Source: Aquifex sp. (GTDB taxonomy: Bacteria > Aquificota > Aquificia > Aquificales > Aquificaceae). From it: 19,677 nt of DNA. The stretch covers positions 1 through 19,677 of the forward strand of contig WFPV01000131.1 of NCBI GenBank assembly GCA_015487405.1, written 5' to 3'. The position numbers were made by a program, and so were the translations under genes. Positions 14,484-19,677 of the stretch are shown piece after piece. A model generated the notes under the pieces. It did not search any database, was not told the DNA's origin, and saw nothing but the letters and a program-made list of their open reading frames with translations. The first letter of the stretch is position 1, and each line of letters opens with the position of its first letter.

Positions 14484-15061
14484 CGTATCTTGTGTCTAAT
14501 AAAACTCTCTAAAATCTGTTTAAAATGTTTGGGATTTATAAGTTTAATACCTATCTTGTCCGCCCACGTTCTTAAGCCCTCGTCCGCGGAAACTAAAACT
14601 CCATCAAGTTCGTAAGCTAAGAGAATAACATCTACATCCTCTTTGCTGTCTATAATTCCCTGCCTTAGGGCTTCCCTATACTTTTCCCTCAGGCGATTTA
14701 TAAGCTTTCCGACATCTTCCGAAGCACTCGCCTCGCGAGTATGCTCTTCCGCAATCCTCAGACCTTTATTTATTCTGTATCTAATCTCCTCTATAAATTC
14801 GTAAACAAACTCTGCTGGAATTGATAAACCAAAACGTCTCGGAGAGCGAATCTTTACCACCATCTCAAACTCAGCCCACAAACTTCCAAGGTCTGCAATT
14901 TTTCTGAATTCGTCGTAAACGGAAGTGGGCATATAAAACTCTGCTCCAGAGTTCATCGCAAGATGTATAAAGTTCTCCACCGCTCCCCTCTGGTCCTCCT
15001 CAAAGGTTCTGTATATCTCGGGATTTGTGAATACACTCGTATCCAAGACAAATATTTCCAT
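14480..15061 (-). CDS. RNA-free RNase P, HARP type (Aq_880-like PIN-domain endonuclease)
   Basis: A 193-residue single PIN-domain metallonuclease that removes tRNA 5' leaders without an RNA subunit. The first strand FVLDTSVF gives Asp7. A long helical insertion (about residues 60-130) matches the spike-helix region used for oligomerisation and tRNA binding. Asp138 and Asp142 lie in IIDSKEDVD, and Asp160 in VSADEGL. As I recall, these four positions (7, 138, 142, 160) are exactly the catalytic aspartates described for Aq_880, which replaces RnpA/rnpB in Aquifex. It is not a VapC toxin: no antitoxin precedes it and it is longer. Its ATG overlaps the minC ATG on the other strand; no ribosome site, TAAAAT eight bases upstream. 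Confidence 0.95.
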   Translation of the reverse strand: MEIFVLDTSVFTNPEIYRTFEEDQRGAVENFIHLAMNSGAEFYMPTSVYDEFRKIADLGSLWAEFEMVVKIRSPRRFGLSIPAEFVYEFIEEIRYRINKGLRIAEEHTREASASEDVGKLINRLREKYREALRQGIIDSKEDVDVILLAYELDGVLVSADEGLRTWADKIGIKLINPKHFKQILESFIRHKIR

Positions 15062-15063
15062 GG
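15058..15063. promoter_or_regulatory. Overlapping divergent start codons of HARP and minC in palindrome CCATGG
   Basis: The minus-strand ATG of the RNase P gene (15061-15059) and the plus-strand ATG of minC (15060-15062) share two base pairs. There is no intergenic space, so each promoter must lie within the other gene, or at least upstream of its own start on the opposite coding sequence. On the HARP side TAAAAT ends eight bases before ATG. On the minC side no good -10 or ribosome site is seen. An alternative minC GTG at 15027 would deepen the overlap. Confidence 0.7.
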
Positions 15064-15689
15064 GAAATTATTTTAAAATATACCTTACGGTGATAGAAAT
15101 AAAGGGGAAGAGGACACCCGTAGTTTACTTAAAAATACTGAACAAAGAAAACCTAAGTGCCCTGAAAGAAGCTATAAAAAAGAGGCTTTCCAACAAAATT
15201 TTTCAGGGAAGCCTTGTAATCATAGAAAACCCAGAAATCCTGACGGAAGAGGAAAAAAAGGAGATAGACGAACTGATAAGGTCTCTGAGCCTCGGAATTC
15301 CTTCGAGGATGGAAGAACATAAGGAAAGAGAGATAAGCAGACTTCTTGTGGTAGAAAAAAGCCTCAGGGCGGGACAGAGAGTAGAACACAATGGGGATAT
15401 ACTTGTACTCGGTGATGTGAATAAAGATGCAGAGGTTCTGGCTGGAGGGAATATAATAGTTATGGGTAAGCTTAGGGGGATAGCAAAGGCAGGACTAATA
15501 GGGGATGAGGAGGCTGTAATTGTGGCACTCAGAATGGAACCCCAATTGCTCCAAATAGGTAGAATAAAAGCGATTTTAAACGACGAGGAGAGAGAATCTC
15601 CAGGATACCCGGAGCTTGCTAAAATTGAAGGTAATGAAATAGTTTTAGAGGGTATAGAAGGAGCGGAAAGATGGCTGAAGTTTTCGTAG
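15060..15689 (+). CDS. minC: MinC, septum site-determining protein
   Basis: A 209-residue division inhibitor that binds FtsZ through its N-terminal domain (about residues 1-95) and MinD through its C-terminal beta-helix (about 100-190). The beta-helix shows the family pattern: RAGQRV, GDILVLGDVN, AEVLAGGNIIVMGKLRG and KAGLIGDEEAVI. Aquifex MinC has been shown to co-polymerise with MinD. ATG 15060 is chosen because it puts the first beta strand at the normal place; GTG 15027 would add eleven residues. The gene overlaps minD by 19 bases, forming a minCDE operon. The start lacks a Shine-Dalgarno site. Confidence 0.92.
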   Translation: MGNYFKIYLTVIEIKGKRTPVVYLKILNKENLSALKEAIKKRLSNKIFQGSLVIIENPEILTEEEKKEIDELIRSLSLGIPSRMEEHKEREISRLLVVEKSLRAGQRVEHNGDILVLGDVNKDAEVLAGGNIIVMGKLRGIAKAGLIGDEEAVIVALRMEPQLLQIGRIKAILNDEERESPGYPELAKIEGNEIVLEGIEGAERWLKFS

Positions 15690-16462
15690 TTACTTCAGGA
15701 AAAGGGGGTGTAGGAAAAACTACACTTGTTGCCAATTTAGGCACGGCTCTTGCAAAATTGGGAAAGAAAGTTTTACTCATAGACGCAGATATCGGATTAA
15801 GAAACTTGGACATGATTCTCGGGCTTGAGAACAGAATAGTTTACGATGTTCTGGACGTGCTTGAAGGCAGAGTGCCCTGGGAAAAGGCTCTCGTAAAGGA
15901 CAAGAGGGGACTTCCTCTTTGGCTTCTTCCTGCAAACCAAAGGGCAAACAAGGACGTCATAGATCTCGATAAATGGTTAGAAAAGGTAAACGAAATGAAA
16001 AACTCTGGAAAGTTTGACTTCATCTTCATAGACTCTCCTGCGGGAATAGAGAAAGGTTTTCAAATAGCCTCGGCTCCGGCGGACAAGGAAATTATAGTTG
16101 TAAATCCAGAAGTTTCCTCCATAAGGGATGCGGACCGCGTAATAGGGCTTTTGGAAAGCAAAGGGAAAACAGATTACTCGGTGGTAATCAATAGGATAAG
16201 GTGGGATATGGTAAAGAAGGGAGAGATGCTCTCCGTTGAAGATATAGTAGACATTTTAAAGGCAAAAATTATAGGTATAATTCCCGACGAAAAGAAATTG
16301 ATAGATTTTACGAATAAGGGAGAACCTATAGTTCTTCACGAAAGGTACCCAGCGGCAAAGGCTATTATGGACATAGCGAGACGTATATTAGGGGAAGATG
16401 TTCCCCTAAAAAGGTACGGAGAAAAGAAAGGGCTATTGGGTAAACTTTTTGGAGGGGATTAA
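15671..16462 (+). CDS. minD: MinD, septum site-determining ATPase
   Basis: A 263-residue membrane-cycling ATPase of the ParA/MinD family. The deviant Walker A KGGVGKTT has signature Lys11 and Lys16. LIDADIGLRNLDMILG is the switch I region, and FIFIDSPAGIE holds Walker B. The extreme C-terminus (EKKGLLGKLFGG) is an amphipathic membrane-targeting helix. ATP-bound dimers recruit MinC to the membrane and are released by MinE. AAGGAG eight bases upstream of the ATG is a clear ribosome site inside minC. The stop overlaps the minE ATG (TAATG). Confidence 0.96.
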   Translation: MAEVFVVTSGKGGVGKTTLVANLGTALAKLGKKVLLIDADIGLRNLDMILGLENRIVYDVLDVLEGRVPWEKALVKDKRGLPLWLLPANQRANKDVIDLDKWLEKVNEMKNSGKFDFIFIDSPAGIEKGFQIASAPADKEIIVVNPEVSSIRDADRVIGLLESKGKTDYSVVINRIRWDMVKKGEMLSVEDIVDILKAKIIGIIPDEKKLIDFTNKGEPIVLHERYPAAKAIMDIARRILGEDVPLKRYGEKKGLLGKLFGGD

Positions 16463-16704
16463 TGTTCGGCTGGTTTAGGTCAAAGAAAAGTAAAGATATA
16501 GCTAAAAAAAGGCTTCAGCTTGTCCTGAGCTACGAAAGAATAGGTATACCTCCAAATGTGGTTGAAAAGATAAAAGAGGACCTCATAGGTGTGTTTTCTA
16601 AATACCCTTACTTTGATGCAGCAAACATAGAAGTAAACCTAAGAAGGGAAGACTCGGGACGCAGGGAAGAGCTCTGGATAAGCATCCCAATAAAGGAAAA
16701 TTAG
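16462..16704 (+). CDS. minE: MinE, topological specificity factor
   Basis: 80 residues. The N-terminal MFGWFRSKK is a short membrane-touching segment. KDIAKKRLQLVLSYER (about residues 11-26) is the MinD-contact helix/strand that triggers ATP hydrolysis. The rest is the beta-alpha-beta dimerisation domain ending in ELWISIPI. Its presence suggests an oscillating rather than DivIVA-anchored Min system. GGAGG six bases before the ATG is a good ribosome site. It overlaps minD by one base and the convergent prfA by four. Confidence 0.94.
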   Translation: MFGWFRSKKSKDIAKKRLQLVLSYERIGIPPNVVEKIKEDLIGVFSKYPYFDAANIEVNLRREDSGRREELWISIPIKEN

Positions 16705-17789
16705 GAGCCCTTGGCTACGGTTTGGAGTTTCTCCTCCAGCTCCTTTGCCTTTAAGGCGTCTATAATCTCATCAAGCTTCCCTTCCAATATATCTTGGAGC
16801 TTGTAAAGAGTTAGGTTTATCCTGTGGTCGGTCACCCTGTTCTGGGGAAAGTTGTAGGTTCTTATTTTCTCGCTCCTTTCGCCCGTTCCGACCTGTTCCT
16901 TACGTTCTTTTGCTATCTCTTCCTGCTTCTTCCTTTCGTAGTAATCCTTAAGTTTTGCGTATAAAATCTTTAAAGCTTTTTGTTTATTTTGGAACTGGGA
17001 GCGCTCGTCCTGGCACTGGACAACTATACCCGTGGGTATGTGGGTAATTCTGACCGCCGTTTCCGTTGTATTTACGTACTGACCTCCGGCTCCCGAAGCC
17101 CTGAAGGTTTCTATCCTAAGGTCTTGGGGATCTATCTTTATATCCGTTTCGTCAACTTCCGGCAGAACAGCCACCGTGGCGGTAGAGGTGTGAATCCTTC
17201 CTCCGCTTTCCGTTGCGGGGATTCTCTGAACCCTGTGAACACCGCTCTCGTATTTGAGCCTTGAGTAAGCCCCTTCTCCCTCTATGAGGGCTATAACCTC
17301 CTTGTATCCACCCAGTCCCGTTTTGTTGGAAGAAAGTATCGTTACCTTCCAGCCTTTCTCTTCCGCATACTTCTGATACATCCTGAAAAGGTCTGCGGCA
17401 AAGAGTGCCGCCTCTTCTCCTCCCGCACCCGCTCTTATTTCTAAGATTACGTTCTTGCTATCGTTGGGGTCCTTAGGAATGAGGTGATACTGCAGTTCCT
17501 CTTCTACCTTCTTGAGCTCCTCGTTTAAGCGCTCAAGCTCCTCTTCTGCCAGTTCTCTCAGCTCTTTATCTCCGCTCCTCAGGAGCTCCTTGGTCTCCTT
17601 TAGCTCCTTTTGGAGCTTTTTATACTTCTCGTAAAGCCCGTAAGTTTCCTGTAGTTCCTTTAGCTCTTTGCTGAGCTCCCTGAACTTCTTTACATCCTGA
17701 ATAACTTCGGGTTTAGAGAGTTCCTCCTGGAGTTTCTGATACTTCTCAACGAGCTTGTCTAATTTGTCAATGAACTCCTTTTTTAACAT
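16701..17789 (-). CDS. prfA: Peptide chain release factor 1
   Basis: A 362-residue class I release factor reading UAA and UAG. The stop-codon anticodon tripeptide is PAT (191-193), the RF1 form rather than the SPF of RF2. The peptidyl-hydrolysis GGQ is at 235-237 in ASGAGGQYVN. The N-terminal 110 residues are a long helical hairpin rich in Lys, Glu and Leu. RAGAGGEEAALFA marks domain 2. Full length and all motifs intact. It follows rpmE by three bases, with AAGGA as ribosome site inside rpmE. The usual downstream prmC, which methylates the GGQ glutamine, is not here. Confidence 0.97.
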   Translation of the reverse strand: MLKKEFIDKLDKLVEKYQKLQEELSKPEVIQDVKKFRELSKELKELQETYGLYEKYKKLQKELKETKELLRSGDKELRELAEEELERLNEELKKVEEELQYHLIPKDPNDSKNVILEIRAGAGGEEAALFAADLFRMYQKYAEEKGWKVTILSSNKTGLGGYKEVIALIEGEGAYSRLKYESGVHRVQRIPATESGGRIHTSTATVAVLPEVDETDIKIDPQDLRIETFRASGAGGQYVNTTETAVRITHIPTGIVVQCQDERSQFQNKQKALKILYAKLKDYYERKKQEEIAKERKEQVGTGERSEKIRTYNFPQNRVTDHRINLTLYKLQDILEGKLDEIIDALKAKELEEKLQTVAKGS

Positions 17790-17791
17790 TT

Positions 17792-17998
17792 TTATCCTTC
17801 TTTCTTACCTCCTTCTAATTCGGCAAGCATTTCGTAGTAAGCGGGCTTTATCTTGAGCTTACCCGCGTAAAAGGGGTGACACTGGTTGCAAACTTCCAAG
17901 TAAACCGTTCCTCCCTTGGTTGAGAGGAGTGTAAAGGTGTTTCCGCAACCGCATACGAAGGTGGTAGGTTTTAGCTCGGGATGAATTCCCTTCTTCAT
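17792..17998 (-). CDS. rpmE: 50S ribosomal protein L31 (zinc-binding type)
   Basis: A 68-residue ribosomal protein bridging the subunits. It carries four zinc-ligand cysteines (Cys16, Cys18, Cys37, Cys40 in VCGCGN and CNQCHPF), making it the C+ form that can act as a zinc reserve. KKGIHPEL at the start and HPFYAGK are family signatures. GGAGG eight to nine bases before the ATG is a strong ribosome site. It lies between rho and prfA in the commonly conserved rho-rpmE-prfA order. Confidence 0.97.
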   Translation of the reverse strand: MKKGIHPELKPTTFVCGCGNTFTLLSTKGGTVYLEVCNQCHPFYAGKLKIKPAYYEMLAELEGGKKEG

Positions 17999-18045
17999 CT
18001 TCCCTTGACCTCCTTTGGTAGAGTAGAAAAATTATTATATTCCCT
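17999..18045 (-). promoter_or_regulatory. rho-rpmE spacer with possible promoter and ribosome site
   Basis: 47 bases between rho and rpmE. A perfect TATAAT lies at 18039-18034 (minus strand) and AAAGGAGGT near 18017-18009. The -35 region would fall in the end of rho and has no good match, so promoter activity is only possible; an internal promoter would let rpmE-prfA be made apart from rho. No hairpin terminator is seen. Confidence 0.35.
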
Positions 18046-19371
18046 TTAGGCGTTCATCGCTTTTAGGAACTCCTCATTGGTCTTAAATCTCTTTAGTTTA
18101 TCAAGGAGGAACTCCATAGCTTCTACGGGGTCCATTGTGCTGAGGAACTTCCTGAGAACCCAGACCCTTTGAAGCTCCCACTGTTCTAAGAGTAGCTCTT
18201 CCTTCCTCGTTCCGGATTTTTCTATATTTATTGCGGGGAATATTCGCCTTTCCATAAGTCTCCTGTCTAGGTGTATTTCCATATTACCCGTTCCCTTGAA
18301 CTCTTCGTAGATAACGTCGTCCATTTTGGAACCCGTTTCTACGAGTGCGGTCGCTATTATGGTAAGGCTTCCCCCTTCTTCTATATTTCTCGCCGCTCCG
18401 AAGAACTTTTTAGGTCTTTGGAACGCAGTAATCTCAATACCTCCGGTGAGAACCCTTCCTGTGGGAGGTGTCACTGCGTTGGAAGCTCTCGTGAATCTCG
18501 TGAGGGAGTCCATCAGGATTACAACGTCTTTCTTGAGCTCTACCATTCTCTTTGCCTTTTCTATCACTATCTCCGCCACCTGCATGTGTCTTTCGGGAGG
18601 CTCGTCAAAGGTGGAGGCTACCACTTCCGCGTTGTCACCCACTATCCTCCTCATCTCCGTAACTTCCTCGGGACGCTCGTCTATTAGGAGAATTATGAGG
18701 TATACCTCAGGATGATTTCTTATGAGAGCTTGGGCAATCTTCTGAAGGAGGACGGTTTTTCCAGCTTTCGGCGGAGCTACGATCAGTCCTCTCTGTCCCT
18801 TTCCTATTGGAGCTATTAGGCTCACGACCCTTGTGGAGAGCTCTTTGGGGTCAAACTCCAAGTTGAAACGTTCCATGGGGTGGAGTGGAGTTAGCTTTTC
18901 GAAGACGGGTCTCTTTTTCAGAATTTCCGGGTCGGGGGGTAGTCCGTTTACCCTCTCCATGCGAATTAAGGCTTTATACTTCTCGTTTTCACGGGGTGGT
19001 CTTGCGAAGCCGACGATGATGTCTCCCGTTCTCAGACCGAACTTCTTTATTTGTGAGGGTGCAACGTAAACGTCGTTCCAGCTGGGCATGTAGTTGTTTT
19101 CTTGAAGCCTTAAGAATCCATACCCTTCGGGTAAGATTTCCAAAACCCCTTTGACAAATACGAGTCCACTCGTCTTTGCCTGAACGTCCAGTATCTTCTC
19201 TATGAGTTCCTCTTTCTTGAGCCCGGTGGTTCTCTGGAGTCCGAGCTCTTTACCGAGTTTCTGAAGCTCGGATAAGGTCATCTTTTTAAGCTCATCTAAG
19301 GTATAAAGCTTCTTTTCCTCCTTTTGTTCCTGTTGCCCGGTTTGAGTAGTAGTTTGAGTTTGCTCAGACAT
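18046..19371 (-). CDS. rho: Transcription termination factor Rho
   Basis: A 441-residue hexameric RNA-dependent helicase. After a Gln/Thr-rich, probably disordered N-terminal tail (residues 1-20), the SAP-like Rho N-domain covers about 22-65. The primary RNA-binding cold-shock-like domain (GVLEILPEGYGFLR, NDVYVAPSQI) spans about 68-140. The ATPase core has Walker A APPKAGKT (Lys205) and Walker B DVVILMDSLTRF. The Q-loop and R-loop region TGGIEITAF and ERRIFPAI are intact. ATG 19371 is preferred over GTG 19377 because GGAGG (19381-19377) lies five bases before the ATG and overlaps the GTG. The site begins at the mnmE stop codon itself. Confidence 0.97.
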   Translation of the reverse strand: MSEQTQTTTQTGQQEQKEEKKLYTLDELKKMTLSELQKLGKELGLQRTTGLKKEELIEKILDVQAKTSGLVFVKGVLEILPEGYGFLRLQENNYMPSWNDVYVAPSQIKKFGLRTGDIIVGFARPPRENEKYKALIRMERVNGLPPDPEILKKRPVFEKLTPLHPMERFNLEFDPKELSTRVVSLIAPIGKGQRGLIVAPPKAGKTVLLQKIAQALIRNHPEVYLIILLIDERPEEVTEMRRIVGDNAEVVASTFDEPPERHMQVAEIVIEKAKRMVELKKDVVILMDSLTRFTRASNAVTPPTGRVLTGGIEITAFQRPKKFFGAARNIEEGGSLTIIATALVETGSKMDDVIYEEFKGTGNMEIHLDRRLMERRIFPAINIEKSGTRKEELLLEQWELQRVWVLRKFLSTMDPVEAMEFLLDKLKRFKTNEEFLKAMNA

Positions 19372-19381
19372 GCTCACCTCC

Positions 19382-19677
19382 TTACTTTCCTATGCAGAAC
19401 GTTGAGAAGATTTTTCCGAGAACATCTTCAGTTGTTATGTCTCCTAAGATTTCCCCTAAATAATCGCTCGCTTCCCTCAGGTCAAGCATAGCAATTTCTG
19501 GACTTATATCTTTTGTTCTATACTCCTCCTTAAATCTTTCTAAAACTTCCTTGGCTTTCTTAAGTAAAGTTTCGTGCCTAAGGGATACGTATATATTAAC
19601 ACTTTCTTCTAACTGAACTCCTACTTTTTTTAGGATTTCTTCGGAGAGTTCTTCTAATCCCTCTCCGGTTAGGGCAC
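19382..19677 (-). CDS. mnmE: MnmE, tRNA modification GTPase (C-terminal part; 5' end outside window)
   Basis: Only the last 97 residues lie in the window. They begin with ALTGEGLEEL (end of the G domain, the SAK-like G5 loop region) and run through the helical domain ending in DITTEDVLGKIFSTFCIGK. The terminal FCIGK cysteine motif is diagnostic: MnmE with MnmG installs the carboxymethylaminomethyl group at wobble U34 of tRNA. The TAA stop merges with the rho ribosome site (TAAGGAGG), so the two genes are translated from one message. Confidence 0.95.
   Translation of the reverse strand, partial: ALTGEGLEELSEEILKKVGVQLEESVNIYVSLRHETLLKKAKEVLERFKEEYRTKDISPEIAMLDLREASDYLGEILGDITTEDVLGKIFSTFCIGK

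Noticed and set aside
14480..15061. VapC-type toxin of a toxin-antitoxin pair
   Set aside because: No small antitoxin gene precedes it, it is longer than VapC, and its catalytic aspartates and helical insertion fit HARP RNase P.
18271..18715. Plus-strand open frames of 138 and 129 residues inside rho
   Set aside because: Antisense to conserved Rho ATPase core; no family resemblance.
1..19677. CRISPR array, tRNA, rRNA, rnpB or insertion sequence
   Set aside because: Reading both strands showed no regularly spaced repeats, no tRNA T-loop context with acceptor pairing, no transposase motifs and no rnpB-like stretch; gaps are too small for most of these.

Overview
The window looks like chromosome of a hyperthermophilic bacterium of the Aquificaceae, very close to Aquifex aeolicus. 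Three things point there. Codon use favours AGA/AGG/ATA, and the proteins are rich in Glu, Lys, Ile and Val. Genes are packed with almost no spacers. Several proteins match ones known from Aquifex: an RNA-free RNase P (HARP, Aq_880 type), the free-standing tRNA-binding protein Trbp111, a chromosomal RusA, and a complete MinCDE set. No phage module, insertion sequence, CRISPR array, rRNA or tRNA gene is visible.

Layout. 1-1623 (+): the 3' end of murE, a small winged-helix-like protein and a histidine-phosphatase-family enzyme, linked by overlaps. 1602-2873 (-): membrane-anchored M23 peptidase-like protein. 2894-3931 (+): lipoate-protein ligase. 3933-4298 (-): RusA Holliday-junction resolvase. 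4320-5278 (+): Trbp111-type protein and ScpA. 5267-6325 (-): threonine synthase. 6451-6918 (+): exported rhodanese. 6904-8049 (-): tRNA-dihydrouridine synthase behind a small membrane protein. 8070-10029 (+): fliH-fliI. 10015-10658 (-): unknown helical protein and a cupin. 10659-10936: no gene recognised. 10937-11539 (-): sulfite-oxidase-like molybdoenzyme. 11607-14483 (+): CgeB-like glycosyltransferase, RluB/RsuA-type pseudouridine synthase, and a membrane protein with a possible GAF-like tail. 14480-15061 (-): HARP RNase P. 15060-16704 (+): minC-minD-minE. 16701-19677 (-), in transcription order: mnmE (3' end only), rho, rpmE, prfA.

How it fits together. Neighbours are mostly functionally unrelated, as is usual in Aquifex, where classical operons are dispersed. 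Coherent groups are minCDE (division-site placement), fliHI (flagellar export ATPase and its regulator) and mnmE-rho-rpmE-prfA (tRNA modification, termination, ribosome, release). RNA-processing and RNA-modifying genes are over-represented: HARP, Dus, MnmE, the RluB-like enzyme and Trbp111.

The strongest biological point is the protein-only RNase P. Its ATG overlaps the minC ATG on the opposite strand inside CCATGG. Two architectural patterns also stand out. All seven convergent gene pairs overlap or abut at their stop codons, with no intrinsic terminator between them. Most first genes of divergent pairs lack a Shine-Dalgarno site and have a -10-like box just upstream of ATG, whereas most internal operon genes have clear Shine-Dalgarno sites. 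That contrast suggests leaderless initiation for many first genes.
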